Shown: positions 48,403 to 57,552 of the stretch, piece by piece
Layout of the letters: the number at the start of each line of letters is the position of its first letter
How positions within the stretch are numbered: the stretch's first letter is position 1
Assembly: GCF_014596525.1 (NCBI RefSeq)
Contig: NZ_MSJP01000067.1
Coordinates: 1-64,000 of the forward strand
DNA length: 64,000 nt
Direction: 5' to 3'
DNA from: Streptomyces sp. CBMA291
Lineage (GTDB): Bacteria > Actinomycetota > Actinomycetes > Streptomycetales > Streptomycetaceae
Made by a program: the position numbers and the translations under genes
Notes under the pieces: model-generated
Seen by the model: the letters and a program-made list of their open reading frames with translations, nothing else
Databases searched by the model: none
What the model was told of the DNA's origin: nothing

Positions 48403-49542
48403 GGCCTGCGCGCGGCCCCGGGCGTAGATCTGGTTGAAGGCGAAGGTGCCGAGGTCGTCGCTGCTCTGGAAGACCGGCTCGTCGGCCTTGGTGACCTTCT
48501 TCCCGCTGGCGAAGCCCGCCTGGGTGAAGTAGGCGTAGCGGCCGATCGCGTTCGAGCGGCGCAGACAGACCGTGCCGTGGCAGAAGTCGCCGACGCCCGC
48601 GCCGGCCAGCGGGGCGATACCGCCGGTGGCCTGGGCCTTCACCGTCTGGGCCGCCGACTCCGAGGGGAGTACGGCGATGCCGACGGTGACCGCCACGCCG
48701 TCCCTGACGTAGGTGGCGCGCAGGACGCGCTGGCAGCCGTGCGCCTTGAGGACGGCGCCGAGCCCGCCCTGGGTGGCCGCCGCGCAGTCCGTCGTCGAGG
48801 TGGTGGCGCCCTTCCGGTAGGGCCGCTCGTTCATGGTGAGCTTCGTGCCGGGGAAGAGGCCCTCGGCGGTCAGCGGCGCCTTGTCCTTCTTCGGGTCGGA
48901 GATGTAGTCCTTCGGGTTCGGCGGGGGCGGCGGCGCCACCGAGGAGAAGGTGGGCTCCGGGGTGACGGAGCCGGTGGGGGCGGCGGATCCGGTGGGCGCC
49001 CCGCCGTTCCCCGCCACGTCGTTCTTCCTGCCGGTGGCGACGACGGCGGTGGCCACGATCGCGCCGACGGCCAGGGCGGCGACGGCGCCGCCGCCGATCA
49101 CCAGCCAGCGCTTGCGCCGGTCACGGGAGGCGGAGGCGTCGGCGAGGGCGCCCCAGTCGGGTGTCCCGGAGCCGCCGCCCTGGGCGCCGGGGAAGGGATC
49201 GGGGGAGGGGACGGGGCGGGGCTCTCCGTATCCCCGGGGCGGTCCGAAGCCCCGGGGCGGCCCTGAGGGCTGTCCCTGAGGGTCCCCGGAGCCCTGCCCC
49301 TGAGGCGGTCCGAAGCCCTGGGGCTCCCCGTACCCCTGGGGTTCCCCGTACCCCTGGGGCGGTCCGAAGCCCTGGGGTTCCCCGTGTCCCTGGCCTTGAG
49401 GCTGTCCGTACGCCTGGGGGTCCGGTGCGGGTGGGCCGCCGTGTCCCGGCCGCTGTCCGTACCCCTGCTGCCCAGGCTGTTCCTGCTGTCCCGGCTGCCC
49501 CTGCTGTGGCTCCTGCGGCCACCGCGGTCCCCCAAAGCTCAT
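48373..49542 (-). CDS. Single-pass membrane protein with Pro/Gln/Gly-rich cytoplasmic region
   Basis: 389 residues from ATG 49542 (ATG 49551 is an alternative). Residues 1-125 are low-complexity Pro/Gln/Gly with imperfect repeats such as GEPQGYGEPQGFGPPQG. KRW and a helix at about 145-170 anchor it in the membrane. A short Pro/Thr/Ser linker leads to an extracellular domain with four cysteines (TTDC, HGC, DFCHGTVC), likely two disulfides. The layout is common in Streptomyces proteins of unknown function near the cell surface. It ends inside truA (30-bp convergent overlap). The ABC-F gene diverges from it. Confidence 0.75.
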   Translation of the reverse strand: MSFGGPRWPQEPQQGQPGQQEQPGQQGYGQRPGHGGPPAPDPQAYGQPQGQGHGEPQGFGPPQGYGEPQGYGEPQGFGPPQGQGSGDPQGQPSGPPRGFGPPRGYGEPRPVPSPDPFPGAQGGGSGTPDWGALADASASRDRRKRWLVIGGGAVAALAVGAIVATAVVATGRKNDVAGNGGAPTGSAAPTGSVTPEPTFSSVAPPPPPNPKDYISDPKKDKAPLTAEGLFPGTKLTMNERPYRKGATTSTTDCAAATQGGLGAVLKAHGCQRVLRATYVRDGVAVTVGIAVLPSESAAQTVKAQATGGIAPLAGAGVGDFCHGTVCLRRSNAIGRYAYFTQAGFASGKKVTKADEPVFQSSDDLGTFAFNQIYARGRAQASAAAGAPGQ

Positions 49543-49561
49543 GCCGCGCATCCTAAACCGG

Positions 49562-49591
49562 TTGGGCCTGGCCCCGGCGGGCGGCGACAAT
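49562..49591 (+). promoter_or_regulatory. Candidate promoter of the ABC-F gene (leaderless)
   Basis: TTGGGC (49562-49567), an 18-bp spacer and GACAAT (49586-49591) place the transcription start at about 49599, exactly the A of the second in-frame ATG. Confidence 0.6.
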
Positions 49592-49598
49592 GCACTTC

Positions 49599-51221
49599 AT
49601 GGGACATGTCGAGGCCGCGCATCTGGAGTACTACCTTCCCGACGGGAGGGTCCTCCTCGGGGATGCCTCCTTCCGGGTGGGGGAGGGGGCCGTCGTCGCC
49701 CTGGTCGGGGCCAACGGCGCCGGGAAGACCACCCTCCTCCGGATGATCGCCGGGGAGCTCCAGCCGCACGGCGGCTCCGTCACCGTCAGCGGCGGGCTCG
49801 GTGTGATGCCGCAGTTCGTGGGCTCCGTACGGGACGAGTCCACCGTCCGTGACCTGCTGGTCTCGGTGGCGCACCCGCGCATCCGGGAGGCGGCGCGGGC
49901 GGTCGACGCGGCCGAGCACCTGATCATGACCGTCGACGACGAGGCCGCGCAGATGACGTACGCGCAGGCGCTCAGCGACTGGGCCGAGGTGCAGGGGTAC
50001 GAGGCCGAGACCCTCTGGGACATCTGCACCACCGCCGCGCTCGGCATGCCGTACGAGAAGGCGCAGTTCCGGCAGGTCAGGACGCTCTCCGGGGGCGAGC
50101 AGAAGCGGCTCGTCCTGGAGTCGCTGCTGCGCGGCCAGGACGAGGTGCTGCTCCTGGACGAGCCGGACAACTATCTGGACGTGCCCGGCAAGCGGTGGCT
50201 TGAGGAGCGGCTCCGGGAGACCCGTAAGACCGTGCTGTTCATCTCGCACGACCGGGAGCTGCTCTCCCGGGCCGCGCAAAAGATCATCGCGGTGGAGCCG
50301 GGGCCCGCCGGTTCGGACGTCTGGGTGCACGGCGGCGGGTTCGACACCTTCCACGAGGCGCGCCGGGAGCGGTTCGCGCGCTTCGAGGAGCTGAAGCGGC
50401 GCTGGGAGGAGAAGCACGCCCAGCTGAAGAAGCTGGTCGTCAACCTGCGGCAGGCGGCGGCGGTCTCCCACGAGATGGCCTCGCGGTACGCGGCGGCGCA
50501 GACCCGGCTGCGGAAGTTCGAGGAGGCGGGGCCGCCGCCGGAGCCGCCGCGCGAGCAGGACATCCGGATGCGGCTGCGCGGCGGGCGTACCGGTGTACGG
50601 GCGGTGACCTGCGAGAACCTTGAGCTGACCGGGCTGATGAAGCCGTTCTCCCTGGAGGTCTTCTACGGGGAGCGGGTCGCCGTCCTCGGCTCGAACGGCT
50701 CGGGCAAGTCGCACTTCCTGCGGCTGCTCGCCGGGGATCCCACGGTCGCCCACACGGGGGAGTGGAGGCTGGGGGCGCGCGTGGTGCCGGGGCACTTCGC
50801 GCAGACCCACGCGCATCCGGAGCTGGCCGGCCGGCCGCTGGTCGACATCCTGTGGACGGAGCACGCCAAGGACCGGGGCGCGGCGATGTCGATGCTGCGC
50901 CGCTACGAGCTGGAGCGGCAGGGCGACCAGTCGTTCGACAAGCTCTCGGGCGGGCAGCAGGCCCGGTTCCAGATCCTTCTTCTGGAGCTGGCCGGGACGA
51001 CGGCGCTGCTGCTCGACGAGCCGACGGACAACCTGGACCTGGAATCGGCCGAGGCCCTTCAGGACGGTCTGGAGGCGTACGAGGGCACGGTGCTCGCGGT
51101 GACCCACGACCGGTGGTTCGCGAAGAGCTTCGACCGCTATCTGGTCTTCGGCTCGGACGGCGTCGTCCGGGAGACGACGGAGCCGGTGTGGGACGAGCGC
51201 CGGGTGGAGCGGGCGCGGTAG
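49599..51221 (+). CDS. ABC-F family ATPase
   Basis: 540 residues using ATG 49599, which fits a leaderless transcript; ATG 49590 would add three residues. There are two nucleotide-binding domains and no membrane part. First: GANGAGKTT, signature LSGGEQKR, Walker B LLLDEPDNYLD. A linker rich in Arg/Glu/Lys helices (residues about 245-325) follows. Second: GSNGSGKSH, LSGGQQAR, LLLDEPTDNLD. Such proteins bind the ribosomal E site and act on translation or protect against antibiotics. The neighbourhood (rplM-rpsI) suits a housekeeping ribosome role, and no resistance context is seen. Confidence 0.88.
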   Translation: MGHVEAAHLEYYLPDGRVLLGDASFRVGEGAVVALVGANGAGKTTLLRMIAGELQPHGGSVTVSGGLGVMPQFVGSVRDESTVRDLLVSVAHPRIREAARAVDAAEHLIMTVDDEAAQMTYAQALSDWAEVQGYEAETLWDICTTAALGMPYEKAQFRQVRTLSGGEQKRLVLESLLRGQDEVLLLDEPDNYLDVPGKRWLEERLRETRKTVLFISHDRELLSRAAQKIIAVEPGPAGSDVWVHGGGFDTFHEARRERFARFEELKRRWEEKHAQLKKLVVNLRQAAAVSHEMASRYAAAQTRLRKFEEAGPPPEPPREQDIRMRLRGGRTGVRAVTCENLELTGLMKPFSLEVFYGERVAVLGSNGSGKSHFLRLLAGDPTVAHTGEWRLGARVVPGHFAQTHAHPELAGRPLVDILWTEHAKDRGAAMSMLRRYELERQGDQSFDKLSGGQQARFQILLLELAGTTALLLDEPTDNLDLESAEALQDGLEAYEGTVLAVTHDRWFAKSFDRYLVFGSDGVVRETTEPVWDERRVERAR

Positions 51222-51233
51222 GGGCGGCGCGTT

Positions 51234-51263
51234 TTGACCCGCCCGGGGTGGCGCGGGTAGTGT
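51234..51263 (+). promoter_or_regulatory. Promoter of rplM-rpsI
   Basis: TTGACC (51234-51239), an 18-bp spacer and TAGTGT (51258-51263). A start near 51270 gives a 170-nt leader. Confidence 0.75.
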
Positions 51264-51286
51264 TGCGCTTTGTTATGCGTATCGGC

Positions 51287-51306
51287 TTCGCGTGTTTTCA
51301 CGCGAA
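51287..51306 (+). promoter_or_regulatory. Hairpin in the rplM leader
   Basis: TTCGCGTG-TTTT-CACGCGAA is a perfect 8-bp stem with a T4 loop about 20 nt into the predicted transcript. It may be part of a ribosomal protein leader of unknown ligand. Confidence 0.55.
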
Positions 51307-51441
51307 GGGCCTTTACGCAGGTTCCCTGGAGCAGTTACCAGTGGCTCGCATACGGGCGGTGTCCCGGCAGTGCAGGCCCCAGCTGCATGATCGCTTCAGG
51401 TGTGTCTGGACTCCATCCACTGAAGAAGCGAAGGCTACGAA

Positions 51442-51885
51442 GTGCGTACGTACAGCCCCAAGCCCGGCGATGTCACTCGCCAGTGGCACATCATCGACGC
51501 GCAGGACATCGTCCTGGGCCGTCTGGCGACCACGGCAGCCAACCTCCTGCGAGGCAAGCACAAGCCGGTCTACGCCCCCCACATGGACATGGGCGACTTC
51601 GTCATCATCATCAATGCCGACAAGGTTCACCTGTCCGGCAACAAGAAGACCCAGAAGCTGGCGTACCGCCACTCCGGCTTCCCGGGTGGTCTGCGCTCCG
51701 TCCGTTACGACGAGCTGCTGGCCAAGAACCCCGAGAAGGCCGTCGAGAAGGCCATCAAGGGCATGATCCCCAAGAACACCCTGGGCCGTCAGATGCTCTC
51801 GAAGCTGAAGGTCTACGCGGGCGAGAACCACCCGCACGCTGCGCAGCAGCCGGTTCCGTTCGAGATCACCCAGGTCGCGCAGTAG
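51442..51885 (+). CDS. rplM: 50S ribosomal protein L13
   Basis: 147 residues, GTG 51442. RTYSPKPGDVTRQWHIIDAQDIVLGRLAT and GKHKPVYAPHMDMGDFVIIINADK are canonical. It is an early 50S assembly protein. rpsI follows after 44 bp. Confidence 0.97.
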   Translation: MRTYSPKPGDVTRQWHIIDAQDIVLGRLATTAANLLRGKHKPVYAPHMDMGDFVIIINADKVHLSGNKKTQKLAYRHSGFPGGLRSVRYDELLAKNPEKAVEKAIKGMIPKNTLGRQMLSKLKVYAGENHPHAAQQPVPFEITQVAQ

Positions 51886-51929
51886 TTCCGGCCACACCCC
51901 CTAAGAACGAAAGAAATCTGAGGAGCATC

Positions 51930-52442
51930 GTGGCCGAGACCACCCCCGAGACCCCCGTCGACGAGTTCGAGGGCGTCGAGGAGTACACCACCGAGACCGA
52001 GCTGGTCGAGGGTGACTACACCTCCGAGTCGCTCGCGTCCCGCTTCGGCGACCCGCAGCCGGCCGCCGGCCTGGGCCGTCGCAAGAACGCCATCGCCCGC
52101 GTCCGGATCGTTCCGGGCACCGGCAAGTGGAAGATCAACGGTCGCACCCTTGAGGACTACTTCCCCAACAAGGTGCACCAGCAGGAAGTCAACGAGCCCT
52201 TCAAGGTGCTCGAACTCGACAACCGCTACGACGTCATCGCCCGCATCGCGGGTGGCGGTGTCTCCGGCCAGGCCGGCGCCCTGCGCCTCGGCGTGGCCCG
52301 TGCGCTGAACGAGGCGGACGTCGAGAACAACCGCCCGGCGCTGAAGAAGGCCGGCTTCCTTTCCCGCGACGACCGTGCGGTCGAGCGCAAGAAGGCCGGT
52401 CTCAAGAAGGCCCGTAAGGCTCCGCAGTACAGCAAGCGTTAA
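51930..52442 (+). CDS. rpsI: 30S ribosomal protein S9
   Basis: 170 residues, GTG 51930 with GAGGAG upstream. An acidic N-terminal extension of about 45 residues (typical of Streptomyces S9) precedes GLGRRKNAIARVRIVPGTGKWKING. The C-terminal tail KARKAPQYSKR reaches the P-site tRNA anticodon. A strong terminator follows. Confidence 0.97.
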   Translation: MAETTPETPVDEFEGVEEYTTETELVEGDYTSESLASRFGDPQPAAGLGRRKNAIARVRIVPGTGKWKINGRTLEDYFPNKVHQQEVNEPFKVLELDNRYDVIARIAGGGVSGQAGALRLGVARALNEADVENNRPALKKAGFLSRDDRAVERKKAGLKKARKAPQYSKR

Positions 52443-52462
52443 TCGCCTGCTCGGTCTGCTTT

Positions 52463-52510
52463 CGTACGCCCCGGCGGCACTTCTCGTGCCGTCGGGGCGT
52501 ACGTTTTTTT
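52463..52510 (+). terminator. Terminator after rpsI
   Basis: An 18-bp stem (52463-52480 with 52486-52503, one wobble) is followed by seven Ts (52504-52510). This is the clearest intrinsic terminator in the window. glmM starts only 46 bp later. Confidence 0.96.
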
Positions 52511-52556
52511 CATCATCTCTTGCACCGGCTCGGGCACGTAAATTCGGAGGAATGCT

Positions 52557-53915
52557 GTGGGACGACTCTTCGGCACGGACGGCGTACGCGGTGTGGCCAA
52601 CGCGGACCTGACGGCGGAGCTGGCGCTCGGCCTGTCCGTAGCGGCGGCGCACGTGCTCGCCGAGACCGGCAGCTTCGCGGGCCATCGGCCGACCGCCGTG
52701 GTCGGACGTGACCCCCGCGCCTCCGGAGAGTTCCTCGAAGCCGCCGTGGTCGCCGGGCTGGCCTCCGCCGGTGTCGACGTGCTGCGCGTCGGCGTGCTGC
52801 CCACCCCGGCCGTCGCCCACCTCACCGGCGTCCTCGGCGCCGACCTCGGCGTGATGCTCTCCGCCAGCCACAACGCCATGCCCGACAACGGCATCAAGTT
52901 CTTCGCGCGCGGCGGCCACAAGCTCGCCGACGAGCTGGAGGACAAGATCGAGTCCGTCTACGAGGAGCACCGCACCGGCGCCCCCTGGGAGCGCCCCACC
53001 GGCGCCGGAGTCGGCCGCGTCCGCGACTACGACGAGGGCTTCGACACCTACGTCGCCCACCTCATCGCCGTCCTCCCCAACCGCCTCGACGGCCTCAAGG
53101 TCGTCCTCGACGAGGCCCACGGCGCCGCCGCCCGCGTCTCGCCCGAGGCCTTCGCCCGCGCCGGAGCCGAGGTCGTCACCATCGGCGCCCAGCCCGACGG
53201 CCTCAACATCAACGACGGCTGCGGCTCCACCCATCTGGAGCTGCTCCGTGCCGCCGTCGTCGAGCACGGCGCGGACCTCGGCATCGCCCACGACGGCGAC
53301 GCCGACCGCTGCCTCGCCGTCGACGCGCGGGGCGACGAGGTCGACGGGGACCAGATCCTTGCCGTGCTCGCCCTCGCCATGCGCGAGGCGGGGACGCTCC
53401 GCGGGGACACCGTCGTCGCCACCGTCATGTCCAACCTGGGCTTCAAGCTCGCCATGGAGGGCGCGGGGCTGAACCTCGTCCAGACCGCCGTCGGCGACCG
53501 CTACGTCCTGGAGTCCATGAAGGAGCACGGCTACGCGCTCGGCGGCGAGCAGTCCGGGCACGTCATCGTCCTCGACCACGCCACCACCGGCGACGGCACC
53601 CTCACCGGCCTGATGCTGGCCGCGCGCGTCGCCGCCACCGGCTCGACCCTCGCCGAACTCGCCGGGGTCATGGAGCGGCTGCCGCAGGTCCTCATCAACG
53701 TCCCCGACGTCGACAAGTCCCGGGTCACCACCTCCGGCGACCTCGCCGCCGCCGTCACCGCCGCCGAGCAGGAGCTGGGCTCCACCGGCCGGGTCCTGCT
53801 GCGCCCCTCCGGCACCGAGCCGCTGGTCCGCGTCATGGTCGAGGCGGCCGACATCGAGCAGGCCCGCGCGGTCGCGCAGCGCCTCGCGGATGTGGTGAAG
53901 TCCGCGCTGGGCTAG
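52557..53915 (+). CDS. glmM: Phosphoglucosamine mutase
   Basis: 452 residues, GTG 52557 six bases after GGAGG. The phosphoserine is Ser104 in SASHNAMPDNG; the metal-binding loop is DGDADRC; the sugar-binding GGEQSGH and phosphate-binding RPSGTEPLVRVMVE follow. It converts glucosamine-6-phosphate to glucosamine-1-phosphate for UDP-GlcNAc. glmS, the enzyme before it, is 1.4 kb downstream, with coaA on the other strand between. Confidence 0.97.
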   Translation: MGRLFGTDGVRGVANADLTAELALGLSVAAAHVLAETGSFAGHRPTAVVGRDPRASGEFLEAAVVAGLASAGVDVLRVGVLPTPAVAHLTGVLGADLGVMLSASHNAMPDNGIKFFARGGHKLADELEDKIESVYEEHRTGAPWERPTGAGVGRVRDYDEGFDTYVAHLIAVLPNRLDGLKVVLDEAHGAAARVSPEAFARAGAEVVTIGAQPDGLNINDGCGSTHLELLRAAVVEHGADLGIAHDGDADRCLAVDARGDEVDGDQILAVLALAMREAGTLRGDTVVATVMSNLGFKLAMEGAGLNLVQTAVGDRYVLESMKEHGYALGGEQSGHVIVLDHATTGDGTLTGLMLAARVAATGSTLAELAGVMERLPQVLINVPDVDKSRVTTSGDLAAAVTAAEQELGSTGRVLLRPSGTEPLVRVMVEAADIEQARAVAQRLADVVKSALG

Positions 53916-53941
53916 GCTTGTTGAGGCATCGTCATGCAGCG

Positions 53942-53983
53942 GAAGGCCCCGCCGCACCGGAACTCCGGTACGGCGGGGCCTTC
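53942..53983 (+). terminator. Terminator between glmM and coaA
   Basis: A 19-bp stem (53942-53960 with 53965-53983, one mismatch), loop AACT. It lies between convergent genes and can serve both. Confidence 0.88.
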
Positions 53984-54062
53984 TTCGTGCCCACGAGCAT
54001 GTCGACGTGCATGTCGGCGTGCTGGTCGACGCGCCGGCCCGCGCGCATGTCGCCCGTGGCCG

Positions 54063-55031
54063 TCAGAGCTTGCGCAGGCTCAGCTTCTGCACCTTGTGGT
54101 CGGGGCCCTTGCGGACCACGAGCGTCGCCCGGCCCCGGGTCGGGGCCACGTTCTCCAGGAGGTTCACCTTGTTGATGGTCCGCCACATCGTGCGGGCGTA
54201 GTCGAGGGCCTCGTCCTCGGAGACCCGGGTGTAGCGCTGGAAGTACGAGGACGGGTTCTGGAACGCGGTGTCGCGCAGCTTGCGGAACCGGTTGAGGTAC
54301 CAGCGCTCGATGTCCTCCGGGCGCGCGTCCACGTACACCGAGAAGTCGAAGTAGTCGGCGAGCCCGACCCGTGTCCTGCCGTCCTGGCCGGGCAGGGCCG
54401 GCTGGAGGACGTTCAGGCCCTCCACGATCAGGATGTCCGGGCGGCGCACGACCAGCCGCTCGTCGGGCACCCGGTCGTAGATCAGGTGCGAGTAGACCGG
54501 GGCGGTGACCTCCGGCTTGCCCGCCTTGATGTCCGCGACGAACCGGGTCAGCGCCCGGCGGTCGTACGACTCGGGGAAACCCTTACGGGACATCAGCCCG
54601 CGCGCCTTCAGCTCCTCCATCGGGTACAGGAAGGCGTCCGTGGTGACCAGCTCCACGCGCGGGTGCTCCGGCCAGCGGGCGAGCAGCGCCTGAAGCAGCC
54701 GGGACACCGTCGACTTGCCGACGGCGACGGAACCGGCGACGCCTATGACGAACGGGGTGCCGCGCTGCTCCCCGCTCTCCCCGAGGAAGGTGTTCAGGGC
54801 GCCGCGCAGCCCGCTGGTGGCCTGCACGTACAGGTTGAGCAGGCGCGACAGGGGAAGGTAGACGTCCCGGACCTCGTCGAGGTCGATGACGTCCCCGAGC
54901 CCCCGCAGCCGCTCGACCTCCTCGGCGGTCAGCGGCAACGGCGTCTTGTCGCGCAGGGCGCTCCACTCGTCCCGGGTGAGGTCGACGTAGGGGCTCGCCC
55001 CGTTGGCGCTTCGTGGCGGCGAAGTGATCAC
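54063..55031 (-). CDS. coaA: Type I pantothenate kinase
   Basis: 322 residues from GTG 55031. The P-loop is GVAGSVAVGKST at 97-108; TTDAFLYP, GFPESYD, HLIYD and the VEGLNVLQ motif match CoaA. It phosphorylates pantothenate, the first step to CoA. There is no clear Shine-Dalgarno; GACAAT about 7 bp before the GTG suggests a leaderless transcript. It converges on glmM. Confidence 0.96.
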   Translation of the reverse strand: MITSPPRSANGASPYVDLTRDEWSALRDKTPLPLTAEEVERLRGLGDVIDLDEVRDVYLPLSRLLNLYVQATSGLRGALNTFLGESGEQRGTPFVIGVAGSVAVGKSTVSRLLQALLARWPEHPRVELVTTDAFLYPMEELKARGLMSRKGFPESYDRRALTRFVADIKAGKPEVTAPVYSHLIYDRVPDERLVVRRPDILIVEGLNVLQPALPGQDGRTRVGLADYFDFSVYVDARPEDIERWYLNRFRKLRDTAFQNPSSYFQRYTRVSEDEALDYARTMWRTINKVNLLENVAPTRGRATLVVRKGPDHKVQKLSLRKL

Positions 55032-55128
55032 CCCGCCATTGTCCCGGCTGGACCGGGGGCGTGGGGGGTGGGGTGGGTCACGTGGGGGAGGGGGACGGGC
55101 GACCTCGGTGGGGGAGGAGGACTCGCGG

Positions 55129-55226
55129 CGTACGGGGCGGGGCCCGGGGACGTACGGGGGCGGGGCTCAGGGGCGTACGGGAGGGGGCTCGGGGGCGTGC
55201 GGGGGCGGGGCCCAGGGGCGTGCGGT
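55129..55226. repeat. 22-23-bp minisatellite upstream of glmS
   Basis: CGTACGG or CGTGCGG recurs at 55129, 55151, 55174, 55196 and 55219, each followed by a GGGGCGGGGCYC-type tail: a period of 22-23 bp over about 4.4 copies. It lies in the divergent gap between coaA and glmS. Confidence 0.8.
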
Positions 55227-55313
55227 GGGTGTCGTCGGCGCCGGAGCCACCCGGAGGTGTGGCCCTCCGCGCGTACCCCCTGCTCCCGGCGTCTTCCGCC
55301 GTACGCTGCCGAC

Positions 55314-57161
55314 ATGTGCGGAATCGTGGGATACGTCGGCGGGCAGTCGGCGCTTGATGTGGTGGTCGCGGGCCTCAAGAGGCTCGAATACCGGGGCTAC
55401 GACTCGGCCGGTGTCGCGGTGCTCTCCGACGGGGGACTCGCCTCGGCCAAGAAGGCGGGCAAGCTCGTCAACCTGGAGAAGGAACTCGTCGAGCGGCCCC
55501 TCGCGGGGGGCTCCGTGGGCATCGGGCACACCCGCTGGGCCACCCACGGCGGGCCGACCGACGTCAACGCGCATCCGCACCTGGACAACGCGGGGCGGGT
55601 CGCCGTCGTCCACAACGGCATCATCGAGAACTTCGCCGCCCTGCGCTGGGAACTCGCCGGGCGCGGCCACGAGCTGCTCTCCGAGACCGACACCGAGGTC
55701 GTCTCCCATCTCCTCGCCGAGGAGTTCTCCTCCGCCGGTGACCTGGCCGAGGCCATGCGGCTGGTGTGCCGGCGTCTCGAAGGGGCGTTCACCCTGGTCG
55801 CCGTGCACGCCGACCAGCCCGGCACCGTCGTCGGCGCCCGCCGCAACTCGCCGCTGGTCGTCGGCGTCGGCGAGGGCGAGAACTTCCTCGCCTCCGACGT
55901 GTCCGCCTTCATCGCCCACACCCGCTCGGCGATCGAACTCGGTCAGGACCAGGTCGTCGAGCTGACCAGGGACGGCGTCACCGTCACCGACTTCGACGGA
56001 GCGCCCGCCGACGTCCGCGCCTTCCACGTCGACTGGGACGCCTCCGCCGCCGAGAAGGGCGGCTACGACCACTTCATGCTCAAGGAGATCGCCGAGCAGC
56101 CCAAGGCGGTCGCCGACACCCTCCTCGGCCGGATCGACGGCGAAGGGCGGCTCACCCTCGACGAGGTGCGCATCCCCGACAGCGTGCTGCGCGAGGCCGA
56201 CAAGATCGTCGTCATCGCCTGCGGCACCGCCTTCCACGCCGGGCTCATCGCCAAGTACGCCATCGAGCACTGGACCCGCATCCCCTGCGAGGTCGAGCTG
56301 GCCAGCGAGTTCCGCTACCGCGACCCCATCCTCGACCGGCGGACCCTGGTCGTCGCCATCTCCCAGTCCGGCGAGACCATGGACACCCTGATGGCCCTGC
56401 GGCACGCCCGCGAGCAGGGCGCGAAGGTCCTCGCCGTCTGCAACACCAACGGCTCCACGATCCCCCGCGAATCGGACGCCGTGCTCTACACCCACGCCGG
56501 GCCCGAGGTCGCCGTCGCCTCCACCAAGGCGTTCCTCACCCAGCTCGTCGCCTGCTACCTCCTCGCCCTCTACCTCGGGCAGGTGCGCGGCACGCAGTGG
56601 GGCGACGAGATCCACGCGGTCGTCCGCGAGCTGGCCAGGATCGGCGACGAGGTCGAGCGCGTCCTGGAGACCATGGAGCCGGTACGGGCCCTGGCCCGCT
56701 CCCTCGCCGACAAGAACACGGTGCTCTTCCTCGGCCGGCACGTCGGCTACCCGGTCGCCCTGGAAGGCGCCCTGAAGCTCAAGGAACTCGCGTACATGCA
56801 CGCCGAGGGCTTCGCCGCGGGGGAGCTGAAGCACGGGCCGATCGCGCTGGTCGAGGAGGATCTGCCGGTGGTCGTCGTGGTGCCGTCGGCGCAGGGCCGC
56901 TCCCTCCTCCACGACAAGATCGTCTCCAACATCCAGGAGATCAGGGCGCGGGGCGCCCGCACCATCGTCATCGCCGAGGAGGGGGACGAGACCGTCGTCC
57001 CGTACGCCGACCATCTCATCCGCATCCCCGTCACGCCTACGCTGCTTCAGCCGCTGGTCTCCACGGTGCCGCTCCAGGTCTTCGCCTGCGAGCTGGCCAC
57101 CGCACGGGGCAACGAGGTAGACCAGCCGCGCAACCTGGCCAAATCGGTGACCGTGGAGTGA
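55314..57161 (+). CDS. glmS: Glutamine--fructose-6-phosphate aminotransferase (isomerizing)
   Basis: 615 residues, ATG 55314. Cys2 (MCGIVGYVG) is the nucleophile of the N-terminal glutaminase domain, with GHTRWATHGGPTDVNAHPH and HNGIIENF. The two SIS domains start near 290 and 460 (ACGTAFHAG, SQSGETMDTL, ELKHGPIAL), and the C-terminus AKSVTVE, which lines the sugar site, is complete. TACGCT at 55302-55307, seven bases before the ATG, suggests a leaderless mRNA. It feeds glucosamine-6-phosphate to GlmM. acpS follows 7 bp after the stop. Confidence 0.97.
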   Translation: MCGIVGYVGGQSALDVVVAGLKRLEYRGYDSAGVAVLSDGGLASAKKAGKLVNLEKELVERPLAGGSVGIGHTRWATHGGPTDVNAHPHLDNAGRVAVVHNGIIENFAALRWELAGRGHELLSETDTEVVSHLLAEEFSSAGDLAEAMRLVCRRLEGAFTLVAVHADQPGTVVGARRNSPLVVGVGEGENFLASDVSAFIAHTRSAIELGQDQVVELTRDGVTVTDFDGAPADVRAFHVDWDASAAEKGGYDHFMLKEIAEQPKAVADTLLGRIDGEGRLTLDEVRIPDSVLREADKIVVIACGTAFHAGLIAKYAIEHWTRIPCEVELASEFRYRDPILDRRTLVVAISQSGETMDTLMALRHAREQGAKVLAVCNTNGSTIPRESDAVLYTHAGPEVAVASTKAFLTQLVACYLLALYLGQVRGTQWGDEIHAVVRELARIGDEVERVLETMEPVRALARSLADKNTVLFLGRHVGYPVALEGALKLKELAYMHAEGFAAGELKHGPIALVEEDLPVVVVVPSAQGRSLLHDKIVSNIQEIRARGARTIVIAEEGDETVVPYADHLIRIPVTPTLLQPLVSTVPLQVFACELATARGNEVDQPRNLAKSVTVE

Positions 57162-57168
57162 GCAGAAG

Positions 57169-57537
57169 ATGATCATTGGGGTGGGGATCGACGTGGCGGA
57201 GATCGACCGGTTCGCCGCGTCCGTGGAACGGACACCGGGGCTGCTGCAACGCCTCTTCGTCGAACGCGAGATGCTGCTGCCCAGCGGCGAACGGCGCGGC
57301 CCGGCCTCCCTCGCGGTGCGCTTCGCCGCGAAGGAAGCCCTGGCCAAGGCGCTGGGTGCGCCGGGCGGGTTGCACTGGACCGACGCCGAGGTGTACGTCG
57401 AGGGCACCGGCCAGCCCCGCCTCCGCGTCCGGGGCACGGTGGCGGCCCGCGCCGCCGAACTGGGCGTCAAGCACTGGCACGTCTCCCTCAGCCATGACGC
57501 GGGGGTCGCGTCGGCGGTGGTCATCGCGGAGGGCTGA
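57169..57537 (+). CDS. acpS: Holo-[acyl-carrier-protein] synthase
   Basis: 122 residues, ATG 57169, 7 bp after glmS and so probably co-transcribed. IIGVGIDVAEIDRFA has the first metal aspartate (Asp8), RFAAKEALAKALG the catalytic Glu/Lys, and WHVSLSHD a later motif. It transfers 4'-phosphopantetheine from CoA to ACP. Confidence 0.96.
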   Translation: MIIGVGIDVAEIDRFAASVERTPGLLQRLFVEREMLLPSGERRGPASLAVRFAAKEALAKALGAPGGLHWTDAEVYVEGTGQPRLRVRGTVAARAAELGVKHWHVSLSHDAGVASAVVIAEG

Positions 57538-57552
57538 GGGGGAGGGGACGAC

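Noticed and set aside
49599..51221. Antibiotic-resistance ABC-F determinant
   Set aside because: Nothing nearby suggests a resistance or biosynthetic cluster, and the gene sits in a conserved housekeeping region; the sequence alone cannot assign a drug class.
53934..57161. A 1075-codon frame that would extend GlmS by 460 residues
   Set aside because: Cys2 must be exposed at the N-terminus of GlmS, and the extension crosses the coaA gene antisense and the minisatellite. ATG 55314 is the proper start.
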